Shown here: one piece after another, positions 1 through 10,900 of the stretch | Layout: every line of letters begins with the position of its first letter | Position numbering within the stretch: the first letter of the stretch is position 1 | Source: Parapristionchus giblindavisi | Taxonomy: Eukaryota; Nematoda; Chromadorea; Rhabditida; Diplogasteridae | Direction: 5' to 3' | DNA: 64,000 nt | Assembly (NCBI GenBank): GCA_943737045.1 | Contig: CALSFV010000656.1 | Span: forward strand, 186,001 to 250,000 | Translations under genes and position numbers: made by a program | Notes under the pieces: model-generated | Told to the model about the DNA's origin: nothing | Databases searched by the model: none | What the model saw: the letters and a program-made list of their open reading frames with translations, nothing else

Positions 1-234
1 CTCGTATTCGTCCCTAAACCCCCATCAGTTAAAAACTGCCACCGAGCCAAAACCGAAATCTCCTTATGCGACGGAAATCCATCTATCCCTCTTCTGATCC
101 TATACATATCACCTTTTATTATTATATTTGATGGAATAAAGAAATAAATAAATAAATAAATATCCCCGTCTTTTTCACAACGACAATTTATGGACCAATG
201 TTCATGTCGGTACCCAAAGTTCAAAAATTGCGGG

Positions 235-315
235 TGACATAGGTCGAATAGCTACGTTACACATTTTAAAATGCGGTCAGGCTTGGTCGTTTGTAACGTA
301 CTTTTAGAGCTTTCT
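235..315. repeat. Short dispersed repeat with ATGCGGTCAGG core
   Basis: Contains AAAATGCGGTCAGGCTTGG followed by TTTGTAACGTACTTTT. The same core recurs at about 2320-2465 (several tandem versions), 14385-14475 and 35615-35700, each near TTTTCGACCTAT or its complement. It looks like a small non-autonomous element family; ends are not sharply defined. Confidence 0.5.
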
Positions 316-395
316 AATTCTAATTCTATCTATCGGAATGATGCCAAAATTGTAATAATTATGTAAATAACAAATATGATTAACCAAGCACTCAC

Positions 396-542
396 GATAT
401 AGTCAGTTCAGCGGCCTTCTCGAAGGACGCTATGATCCTCTGCCTCTTTCTACTCGATGATTCCCTATCTCCACCACCTCCGACCACTTCCGAAGCCAGT
501 GCCGATGATTGCTCCATGCACAAACCTTCACAAATATAAACG

Positions 543-584
<42 letters not shown>

Positions 585-590
585 AATATT

Positions 591-634
<44 letters not shown>

Positions 635-1755
635 TAAACAACCTTTTATAGCGTAGGCCTCGGCGACCAATCGCAGTGCGCGTAGCGATCTACAACGATA
701 TCGATCAATCGATATTTCTACCTACAGTATCACAGTATTCCCCTTCCTTCCCTATATTCGTTCTTTTCTTACTCTTAATCACTATCATTTTGTGTTGAGA
801 GTTCTTATTATGATTTCATTTTTTTTCTTATTTCAACTGCGTGAGCATGCGATAAATATAAATGTAATATATTCCATCAGGAGCTACAGTAATCCGCATC
901 TACCGTACCTGAATGGCGTATTGGCTCGTTCCATGCCGCTCTCTTCAATGAGTGCAACCGCGGTCCGACCCTCTGCCCGCACGTACGCGCACTTGGCGAG
1001 CAGTAGACGACATTCGAGCGCGACTAGCTCCTGAACGGAATGGTCTCAGGTTACGGTATCTTCGCAGGATACTGTAGATACCGAATCGCCGTCCTCGAGG
1101 AGGCTTCGCAATCGCTCTTCAGACGCGAGCAGACCGGAGGCGTGCGACGAACGGGGAGTGAGCACATCTGAAGAGATTTTTGTTATCGATAGCTTTTTTA
1201 TCTCATTAGCGAATTAAATCGAGCTGTAAAGAAATTCTGATCGGAATGATACATAATTACAGACAACGAAACAATATTATTGATTATTTTCCGTTAATCT
1301 TCTACACACCATTGCATTGTTTAATTATACGATGCCTATATATGGTGAACAAATTATTATGAAATTATGATGCACACCTTGTGATTCAAGGAACAATTCA
1401 ATTTCCGCCTCTGCCTCGATCAATTTAGCCAGCTTAGAGGGCAGACCCGACTGCCGACTCTTCGCCGCTTTCACCAACTCCGCTACACGACTCCAGTTGC
1501 CTGGAAACCATCGATTAATCCATAATCAGCCAATCAATCGATATTTCCACTTTAATTAATGACAAAACAATCCTTCTTCTAACAATATTACAGCATATTA
1601 AAATGATAATGCGAGAGCTAGACGACACACAGCGATACAGTAACCCACAGTAAGCAGCGAGTTTTACTACAGTAACCCATTATACAGTACCTACCTTCAG
1701 TACGTGCTCGATCCAACTCAGACTCGAGTCGGCTGCCGCGCAGCTTCGAGCCCAT
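396..1755 (-). CDS. TTC7: TTC7 homologue, N-terminal part (gene continues past the left edge)
   Basis: TTC7 is a TPR-rich scaffold that, with EFR3 and FAM126, places phosphatidylinositol 4-kinase III alpha at the plasma membrane. Six exons are visible: 1695-1755 (ATG at 1753-1755), 1378-1500, 1082-1167, 909-1030, 643-689 and 396-525. All have GT donors and AG acceptors, and the phases (1,1,0,2,1,2) join without conflict into about 190 residues. The first exon reads MGSKLRGSRLESELDRART, like the vertebrate start with GSRLE-E--R. Later exons give NWSRVAELV, LLLAKCAYV and LVAEAYAIKGLCME, matching the family's WERIPELV, LIMAKLNYVEG and VIAEAYATKGLCLEK. The gene stays open at the donor at 396; I could not find the next exon in bases 1-395. 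Identity rests on recalled family motifs; the joined phases make it strong. Confidence 0.88.
545..632. repeat. (TAA)n microsatellite in a TTC7 intron
   Basis: About 28 AAT/TAA units with a few interruptions, between the 643-689 and 396-525 exons. Leucine- and isoleucine-rich open frames here are only translations of this repeat. Confidence 0.95.
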
Positions 1756-2183
1756 CTTCGATCTATCCCTACCGTAGATTATTGATTGACACGATTATTG
1801 ATTTACTGGCCATTAAGGACCATGACAACAGATATGTGGTGCGGTGTTACGAACCGATTAGCACGCATGAACAAGTGCGAAATTTACTGTAATTTAATTT
1901 ACTTCAAACTATGATTGCATTTCTGCTTGTAACAGAGGAATAAATGAATAAACTATCGAGAGAAAGTATAACTAGAGAGGATTGAGGAGAGAAATAAGGG
2001 AGTAACAGGTGAAGAGAATATGGAAGAAGATCAAAAGATATGGGTCCTAGATGAGGTTCATGGAGAAGGATTGAAGAGGGGCGGGGTGTGGGTAGAAACC
2101 GGTCGACGTCGTCGTCGTTGAGGATCAATCAATAATCGATGAGGATGACGTCATCATAACAATGTGTGCACTATCGATCCCAT

Positions 2184-3005
2184 TCACTGACCGAGACCCT
2201 TTTCCATCTTCTGGAGATGCTCAACCTGTAATGTGGTCATATTAAACGGTTACAAGCTACTAATAATGGTCACTTCAAAATGTGAGTACTACAACAAGTT
2301 TGAGACTTGAGGAAACGGCAAAGGTTATCGGTTTTTAAAATGCGTTCAGGTTTACCGATTTTTGACAAAGTTTGGCTCAAATGCGGTCAGGTTTTTTTTC
2401 GATTTTAGGCAAATTTGAATCAATATGCGGTCAGGCTTGGTACTTTGTAACATACTTTTCGACCTATGGGAAACGGTTGAGACAGGCATCATTTAATGAG
2501 AGCACCAGTAACAACCTTATATGATTATTCTATAGCAGTCAATGCACGACAATAATGTAAGAGAAGAAAGAGCGCACCATGAAGTTACTGGCGTCGATCA
2601 TGCGGTTGACGCAGTTCTGGAGGCACGTCGACGTCTTGCCGTCCAATTTGGAGGGCGGACGAGAGTCACCGATGCACACTTCCCAACAGCGAGAAGTCAG
2701 TGTGTGCACCTTAATAAATAAATAAATAAATAATATTTAAATAATAGCAATAATTTTACAATTGAAAAAAAAACGACTCTAATGGCATATTAACGGCTGA
2801 CGTGATAGATAGCATGTGTTCTCTAATAATAATAGACACGTTGATTATACTCAAAGCATGCAATAGTCAAATACAACATTGCAAGTGTTTGTGGATTGAA
2901 TAATAAACAAATAAACAAAGAGCCGACCTGTTCAGTGAACTTCTGTCGCTGCGTCTCGGTCTGGAGAGCCTGGAGGAATCGAGCAAGCTGGGGATCGTTC
3001 TCCAT
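2184..3005 (-). CDS. TIMM8: TIMM8, small Tim chaperone of the mitochondrial intermembrane space
   Basis: Tim8 pairs with Tim13 in a hexamer that escorts hydrophobic precursors to the TIM22 complex. Three phase-0 exons, 2928-3005 (26 codons), 2578-2709 (44 codons) and 2184-2225 (13 codons plus TGA), give 83 residues, the usual family length. The twin CX3C signature is in exon 2: CWEVC and CLQNC, separated by 16 residues, which form the two disulphides of the helical hairpin. The N-terminus has MENDPQLARFLQ and QKFTEQV, as in Tim8 (-AQFTAQVH-). Introns have GTCGGC and GTGCGC donors and normal AG acceptors. No signal peptide is expected, since import uses the Mia40 relay. Nothing is broken. Confidence 0.95.
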
Positions 3006-3259
3006 TATTAAACCTAAGATTTAAATATATAAATAAAATAAATCCGAAAGCACACGTTCAGTTAGAGAAGAGAGAATGGGAGATGGGGTCAGAGATATAA
3101 AACGTGACCGTTGACACGTAGGAATCAGAGCCAAAAGGAACAAGTAGAATGAGTTCGAAATCATTTATCGTGCAATCTACTGGCTGAGCCTACTGCTCCA
3201 ACAACAACAACGGATAATGAAGGGAGATCGAGTATTCTGTAGTCATCTAATGTGCTTGA

Positions 3260-3487
3260 TTAAACGAGGATCCAGTCGAAGCCGAGACGATTCGCTCCAA
3301 AGGCAACTGGAATTAACGATTTCTTATAAAACTATTCTCGAATAAGTATATATGTGTGATTTGGAAGAAATAACGAAGCGAAATTACCAGCTTCGACGAG
3401 AAGTACGAAAGTGACGATCGTTCCGAAGTCGCTTTTCGCCTTTTCTGATGCAGCTGCTGCCATCTCTGCTCCACCTCCGAACATCAT
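3260..3487 (-). CDS. Predicted 48-residue single-pass membrane protein
   Basis: Two exons, 3388-3487 (ATG at 3485-3487) and 3260-3306 (TAA at 3260-3262), join in phase 1 to give 48 residues. The product starts with MMFGGGAEM, then an alanine/lysine segment, then one hydrophobic span (FGTIVTFVLLVEAVAFGA, about residues 21-38) and a short tail ending WILV. Donor GTAATT and acceptor TTCCAG are good. I do not recognise the family; size and layout resemble small mitochondrial or ER membrane subunits, but that is inference. It lies 254 bp upstream of TIMM8 on the same strand and 627 bp from the divergent GYF gene. Confidence 0.6.
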
Positions 3488-4114
3488 TTTCGATTCTAAA
3501 CGAGAAAGAGGATCGATTGAACATGAGATCAAGCAGGAAATATCGATTTCACAATTGATAAAAGAAGAATTTCAGAATTTCAAGCAGAAAACACTGAGAG
3601 CTTGAGCACGAAATTGTAGCCGCAATTTACTATGCGCACACGACTTATCGCAAACTGATTTATATTTAAGTAATTTGAATGATTTGATTTTTATTTTATT
3701 TTATAATAAAATAGCATTTTATTGCACTGTGCCCAAATTTAAAACATAAAGCTTTATCACAATTGAAAAAATAATTAATTTTTAAAAACATCCTTTCATG
3801 TTTGTTTATGATGCGTGTTTGACATACATCTGACCTTATTGAACTCCAATTGAGATTACTGTAACTTTATTCCCTTGTAATTTTCCAGTTGCTTTTTGAA
3901 TCGGGGGCTACTCGTAAAATATAGATATTGTACATAAATTTCAGTGTTCATAGCATTTCGTTGATCTCCGTAAACTTAGTTGCTGTTTGTTTCACAATAT
4001 CTCATAAACATAATCAAGAATTGTTTTTGGAAACGTTCATTGTTGCGGCACATTCACTGTTGTTTGCTATCTACTTGGATTGAAATGTTTACATTTGTTG
4101 TTTAGTCATCCATC

Positions 4115-7112
4115 ATGGAGAGCTCTGGTGACCAATCGGACATTTACTTCCGTGACGATAAACAAGAGATCAGGTATCGTTGCCATAGGTGGGCGCGTAA
4201 AAACGAATTCTTTTTGCGCACAGCCTTGCCTGCCCTTGCAGGGCCTTGCGCATAGCCTTGCATAGCAAAAATTGGAAAATTTCCAGTCAAATCTGCTAAA
4301 AAATGGCCATGCGCATAGCCTTGCCTTGCAATTCCCCGGTTTGCGCACAGCCTTTCCCCCAGCGTGCCCACCTATGATCGTTGCCGATATGAAACTCACA
4401 TAATTGAATCCATGAACGGTGGTAAACCGTTTGCCAACAAACATGACGTCACAACGTAGGCGGAGGTACTTGCAAGAAAATCCTCCCCTACGCCTCTTTT
4501 TTGGCGGCGAATGGTTTGCCACTGTTCATGGATGAGGCCACTGATTTCGCAATCTATTTTACTTACGTCTTTCTGGTAAAGAGGCAATTACTTAAGGTCT
4601 TACTCATAGGTGGGCGCGTGAAAACGAATATTTTTTGCGCACAGCCTTGCCTTCCCATGGGGGGACTTGCGCATAGCCTTGCCTCGCGAAAATCGGGCAA
4701 TTTCCAGTCGAATTCGTCAAAAAATAGCCATGCGCACAGCCTTGCCTTACCCTTCCCCGGTTTGCGCACAGCCTTCCCCCAGCGTGCCCACCTATGGTCT
4801 TACTACTGAAGAAGGCACACCGAGAAAAGTAAACTTAACAGAGCATTCTATTAGAATAGGCAAATAGTTGGTCAATTGACAGCTACTAGAGTTCATTTGA
4901 CCAAATTTGTTTTCAAATTTTTAGTGCCAATTTATGAGATCATGTAGTGGTGACACCTACGACTATAATACTTATTTCTTATCAGAGGCCCCTACAAGGA
5001 ATCCGGTCTTCAAGAATGGTATCGTAAGAAGATGTTCAAACCGACTTTCGCCTTCAGATTCGGCACTGTAGGAGAGTTCATTCCTCTCGGTTAGTTGTCG
5101 ATAGATTTATTCGTTATTTTAATATTCCTTATAATTAACCTAGCTTCTTTGCTGTCAATCGATTTTAATGTAATAATAATAATTATAGTATACTTTTTTT
5201 GGAAAAGACAGAAATGTGATTTTAGGTTAATTGACGACGATGGTAGTACTAACCACTATCGTTATATTATAATTACAGAAGTTCTGTGTGAGCTATACGG
5301 ATCTGCTTGCCCATTCGCTATAACCAACGAGACTGATGAATGGGAGAATAAGGATAGACAACTTAAGAAACTTGAGAAGGTTATTACTTATTAAACGCCG
5401 ATAATTGAGCTATCCATGATGCTTTACATCATTTGTTAATATTGTAATACAATTTGTCTAACAATGAGTTGTTTTAGTTTTAATGTTTTAGGACGAAAAA
5501 AGTAGCTTATCATAAGGGGATTTTTGTGAGATTTGGTACGGCGGCAGAGGCCGTCGTCACGAGCGTAAGGGGGAGGATCTGCGGAAACGCCTCCCCCCCT
5601 ACGCTTGTGACGTCTCGTTTCTCGATATACGGTTTGCCATCGTTCATGGATACCGATGCAGTAGGGCATTAACGTATTATTCTTGTATTAGCCATTTCGG
5701 GCTACATGCCCACATATATATTGATATATCAATTTAGTTAGCCTATCGACCATTGATATCTTAGGAAGTCGGTCAACTCAAGAAGCAAGTAGGTACTATA
5801 AAGGAGTGGAACGAGAGACTCGCAGCTATTGAGAAGAAGAATAATGTATTCATTAATTCATTATGTTTATTATTTTTTAACTGGTCAAATGAGCATACTA
5901 TGTCTACTATGCCTTTAAACTTGTGTGGTACAATCACCTATACAAAATGCAGATATTACGAAATTATCGACTCTTCCAAATTTTATTTTTACAAGATTTT
6001 AAAACTAAAATTGCCCCTTGATCAAATTAGAAAATATTCTATAAAAAGTAAACACACAATACTATTTTTACCAATACTGTAGTTTGTTTTCGAAAAGAAA
6101 ATATTATTCATCACAAATTATGCCAGTTATTTCTAGATTCCTCCATGGGAAGCTACTGGTAAATCGAAAACTGCTGAATCGACTAAGCAGAAGGCTGTCG
6201 CTAACGAGGTACTTTGAAGAGTTGTTAGCACTTTATCTCATGGTTTATTCAACTCATCACGAGAAAAAAAGAGAGAACTAAAACTCAAAAAGTAGTCATA
6301 CATTTTCACACCCTTACAATTACCCACTATATACTGCTCATTTTCTGGATTGACCCACTATATAGCGCTCTTTTTTATGAGAAAGATTACAATTTAAGCG
6401 AAAAATTACAAAGTCGCACACCGCCTCAATCCCCTTCAAGGTTGGACAGTGTGGGGTGGACAGCAAACCCCGTGGCGTACAGCGTCTTCCCACATCGTGG
6501 TGCTCAAAGTTGTTTACGCCGCAGGTTCTGGAACCGGTACTGCGCACGTTTCAAAAATAACGGAGTACTTTATTTTCGTTAATCCATTCCAGTTATTGAA
6601 ACTCCTTTTAGATACCTCCGTGGGAGGCTGATCCCAAATCTAAGACTTCTGAGGCGGCAAAGGAGAACGCTCCCGCCGCAGCTGTTACGGCCGCTAAAGA
6701 GGTACCGTATCCCCTAAATCAATTATAATATTTCCGCTCTGAAAGTACCCTAAAATGCTCTAAAGTGTGACATCTCTCACGATAGGGGCACTCGTTCCCG
6801 TGGAAAACTGAGATATGATACACACACGCATGTGATTAGACAAATTTTTGGCATTTGGGGGGTAAAATGGTGCCAAAATGAATTAAACGTATTTTAATAT
6901 TGGCTTTTTGTTAAAATATAGATGTTTATTTGACACCAGTAAATTGGGGGCGGGGGCGCTCTCAGCTATTCGCTCTTTGTGGGTTAGCTTTGTTTCAAAT
7001 TCGGGTTATTCTTAAAAACTAATCAATAAATGCTCAGGAGCCGAAGAAGAAGAAACTGAGCAAGAACCAGCGTGATGCTCTCAAGAAGAAGGAAGCCCAG
7101 TCGGGTCATTGA
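4115..7112 (+). CDS. GYF-domain protein with coiled coil and tandem PPWEA exons
   Basis: GYF domains bind proline-rich peptides (PPG-phi type) in adaptors of mRNA decay, translation control and splicing. Seven exons (4115-4173, 4986-5089, 5279-5379, 5765-5845, 6137-6208, 6612-6701, 7038-7112) fit in phase to 193 residues and TGA. Residues about 10-65 form the domain: IYFRDDKQEIRGPY, then LQEWYRKKMF, then GEFIPLGEVLCELYG, which follows the pattern W/IYY-D---E-QGPF---EM--WF-----F---- GEFQPLGEV---WG. Next is a charged helix (WENKDRQLKKLEKEVGQLKK) likely to be a coiled coil. Exons 5 and 6 both begin IPPWEA followed by -KSKT-E, an apparent exon duplication. The tail is KKKKLSKNQRDALKKKE. It is far shorter than GIGYF1/2, so orthology is left open. 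MITEs occupy introns 1 and 3. Confidence 0.85.
4184..4377. repeat. MITE-like element, ATAGGTGGGCGCG termini (copy 1)
   Basis: About 195 bp with inverted ends ATAGGTGGGCGCGT and GCGTGCCCACCTAT, rich in GCGCATAGCCTTGC repeats. It lies in intron 1 of the GYF gene. A second copy is at 4607-4797 and a remnant of the left end is at about 36582-36602. Confidence 0.8.
4410..4531. repeat. Foldback MITE family A, copy 1
   Basis: Starts CATGAACGGTGGTAAACCGT and ends ACGGTTTGCC-like then GTTCATG, an inverted repeat, with ATGACGTCACAACGTAGGCG and CCTACGCCTC near the centre. Related copies: 5534-5650, 30093-30243 and 56688-56822. Confidence 0.8.
4607..4797. repeat. MITE-like element, ATAGGTGGGCGCG termini (copy 2)
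   Basis: Same order and ends as the 4184-4377 copy, in the same orientation, so the two copies flank family A copy 1 in intron 1 of the GYF gene. Confidence 0.8.
5534..5650. repeat. Foldback MITE family A, copy 2
   Basis: In intron 3 of the GYF gene. It has the CACGAGCGTAAGGGGGAGG and CCTCCCCCCTACGCTTGTG complementary core, and the right end ACGGTTTGCCATCGTTCATG. The left end has diverged. Confidence 0.75.
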
Positions 7113-7637
7113 TTTACTCATTATTTATTCGCTACCGTACCATGTCTGATCTACCTAATCTACCGTAATCCTCAACACTGCTCGTCTGAGCGATCGATCA
7201 ATATCCTGCCTACCTAATATACATTATCGACCAATCAATACCGTATCATACCTCACTACCGTACCTAATCGATTAATCAATTCCGTATCGTGCCTCACAA
7301 CTTTGCGTGACTGTGCAATTGAAGCTGAACCTCATAAAATATTCCACTAAGCAACGGCATATGTGACCTGATCACCATACTTGCTCATGCAATCAATATC
7401 GTCCCTGACCTCCATTCGTTACCTAACCAATCGATCAATACCGTACCTTATATCAATCACTTTTCTAACTAATTAATCACTACCGTATACTTCACTTCAT
7501 ACCGTACCCTGATCTCGCCACATATTCAATCTTACACTGTAATAGTTACGAAATCATTCGCTTTAACTTCTCGCCTGTTCCCGTTTCATTCCTGCCTGGA
7601 TATCATTCATTCCGTTGTTAATCGTTAAATTGTTGTT

Positions 7638-7643
7638 AATAAA
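7638..7643 (+). promoter_or_regulatory. Candidate polyadenylation signal AATAAA for the GYF gene
   Basis: AATAAA lies about 530 bp after the TGA of the GYF gene and before the convergent FAIM gene. The 3' UTR before it (7113-7637) is rich in TACCGTA and ATCAAT motifs. No other gene is seen in 7113-7997. Confidence 0.5.
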
Positions 7644-7997
7644 GTTATTTCGAAGTTATTTTTTTAGCATTTGTGATTCTTTATATGCGGGAGTAATATG
7701 CTTTATTGATCTAGAAATATTACCGGAGTTTTGTGAATGAGGTTTGATTGTTGGAGAGAAGTCAGAAATATGTGTGTAATGTGATTTGGTGGAAGGGTGA
7801 ATTTCGCGTATTTTGATGATTTGTGAACTCTGTGCTGATACTACGACAGTTTCACCTTATATACGATAAAATCAAAATGTCAAATTGATTTTTAATTGGG
7901 AGTGACTGTGAAATCGAGGAAAAAAAATTGCACGAAAGAGGACAGATGAAGTGGTAAGATTACGGTAGATGCTTGGTGTGCGGTGTAATATTCCTAA

Positions 7998-10900
7998 TTA
8001 CTTTGGCGATGCAGCTTTGTCTTCCATCTTCATCAACTTCCCGCCGACGTACAATTCGTGAACTACACCGGTGCTACGCTTGCCACTGTTGACAGACACG
8101 ACCTGCAAGAATACGGTAGAACTTGAACACGGTAATTTCTGTCACTATTTGGGATACTGTATCAGGGGTACGGTAGATTACGGTACCTTGCATGAGACTT
8201 GGTTAACTTGGAAGTGAGTTTCCGTTCCTTGGTCTCCGAACTCACCCTAGAAAAATCAGAATCAATCGATGAAGTTTGTGGAACGACTCATGACTGGAAA
8301 AAAGGTCAGAATGGACTCAAAATATTTACTTGTTCGATTCGAAAATTTCGATATTTATTTATTTGACTCTCAACTTTTGAAAACCTATTAAAGCCCGTCT
8401 TGCTGCGGCCAGAAAAAAAAGGAAAAAAAGTGCAGAAAAGATGGTGGATGGCGAGAGTGACCTGATTTCTTGTGAACTAGTGGACGGATAAGAATCCAGA
8501 GCGAGTTTGTCATTGAGTTTGTCGCGGTATCAGGGTTGTGGTCCACTTAATAATAACTGATCAATCAGCAAAAATATGTATCAAAGATAAAACATATAAC
8601 ACGCTATCTTAGAAAATCGACATAGCTGCGGTATCGAAGAAAAATAGATTTTTCTGTTTTATGTGTGATAATTACAGGCTCAATGAGTGTAGTTCACTGG
8701 TACTTGGAAATTGCTTCCAATTGAAAATTCGCTTCAGGGGGTGACCACACAACGATTTGGCGCCTTTTCCTAAAAAGTTTATTTCGATGCCAATCGATTC
8801 TGGAATGGGCGCAATGGACTCCTTGGCTAATTCTAAGAAACTATTACTAAGGAGAGTTTTTCGATCAAAGGTCAACGAACGCTGGAATTCGGGAAGATTC
8901 GCAATAATTTTCACATTAAATTAATTCTCACTATTTTCCCATGGAGAAAGTAAACTTTTTATTTGCTCAATCGCTTCTGCATATTATATTACACCTTTAG
9001 TTTAAAAAGTGTAATTTATAAAAAAATGGAAATTTATGTACGAATCAATTTTGTTCGTTGGACTTAATTGTGGTGACGATTGGCGACGTTCCCTAAAAAG
9101 TTTATTTCGAATCCTATCGATTCGTAAGTGGGCGCATTAGAATCCTTGTCTAATTCTAAGAAACTATTGCTGAGGAAAGTTTTTCGATTAACGGTCAACG
9201 AACGCTGGAATTGGGAATTTTCGAAAAATAAAGTTTACTTTAAATTAATTCTCACTATTTTCCCATGGCGAATGTAAATTTTGTATTTGCTCAATCGCTG
9301 CTACATATCATAACACATCTTAGCACGCGTAGCATACGCGTATACGAATAAGTAATTAGAATAGAAATTACATCACAATGATGATTAGAATAGAGAGCAA
9401 CACTGCCCAACTGCAGCTGCACTCCGAACCACCGGATGAACAGTCAAATACCCGTGTTATTCCGTTGAAATACGCACGAAACAAGCAGTAAAGCGACAAA
9501 AAATCGATTAGGAAATCTCGCAAAAAAACCCTTACCACAATTCCTCACCATAATTCATTAAAAAAACAAAATTGATTCGAACACAAATTTATATTTTTTT
9601 TATAAATTACACTTTTTTAACTGAAGATATGTTATATTATGTAGCAGAGATTGAGCAAATAAAAAGTTTACATTCGCCATGGGAAAATAGTGAGAATTAA
9701 TTTAATGTACTCTTTATTTTTCGAAAATTCCCAATTCCAGCGTTCGTTGACCGTTAATCGAAAAACTTTCCTCAGCAATAGTTTCTTAGAATTAGACAAG
9801 GATTCTAATGCGCCCACTCACGAATCGACAGGATTCGAAATAAACTTTTTAGGGAACGTCGCCAATCCTCACCACAATTAAGTCCAACGAACAAAATTGA
9901 TTCGTACATAAATTTCCAATTTTTTATAAATTACACTTTTTAAACTAAAGGTGTAATATACTATGCAGAAGCGATTGAGCAAATAAAAAGTTTACTTTCT
10001 CCATGGGAAAATAGTGAGAATTAATTTAATATGAAAATTATTACGAAAATTCCCGAATTCCAGCGTTCGTTGACCTTTGATCGAAAAACTCTCCTTAACA
10101 ATAGTTTCTTAGAATTAGCCATGGAGTCCATTGCGCCCACTCCAGAATCGATTGGCATCGAAATAAACTTTTTAGGAAAAGGCGCCAAATCGTTGTGTGG
10201 TCACCCCCTGAAGCGAATTTTCAATTTGAAGCAATTTCCAAGTACCAGTGTACTTCACTCATGGAGCCTGTAATTATCACACGTAAAACAGAAAAATTCA
10301 TTTTTCATCGATACCAAAAAATATTCCAGTTGTTGAATTCTCTCAGATAGTGTTTTATATACAGTCCCGCACGTTCGCTCTCCCTAAACTATTTCTTCGA
10401 TATGAAATTTGTGCATTAATTGAAAAGTGGAAGAAATTTTCCTGTCGAACTCCCGAAAATATCGATCTCTCATTCATTAAGAAAGTAGCCGTCCCCATTG
10501 CTGAGCCGCTTGAAATGATCTTTCGCAGTTCCTTTGAAACAGGAATTGTTCCGTCCCCTTGGCGCCACTCCATAGTTACGCCCGTTAAGAAATCGCCGTC
10601 TTTTTCAGACACGCTAAATTATAGACCAATTTCGATAACCTCCTTTTTCTGTCGAATATTCGAGCGCATTCTATGTAAATCTATAATTACTCACTGTGAA
10701 TCGCTAGAAATTTTTCCAGATGAGCAATACGGTTTTAGACAAAAAAGATCGCGTGAAATGCAGATGCTGGAAGTGTTAGAACATTGGACTTCCTCTATAA
10801 GTGAAGGCAAACCTGTAGACGTTATTTATTTTGACTTTGCAAAAGCCTTTGACCGAGTGCCCCACCCCAAATTAATTCTGAAACTTGGCAGCATTGGACT

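Noticed and set aside
392..670. Single 92-codon leucine-rich frame
   Set aside because: It reads through an intron made of (TAA)n; the real coding parts are the two TTC7 exons at its ends.
10355..10612. Minus-strand frame antisense to the RT
   Set aside because: Shadow of the RT coding sequence with no independent motif.
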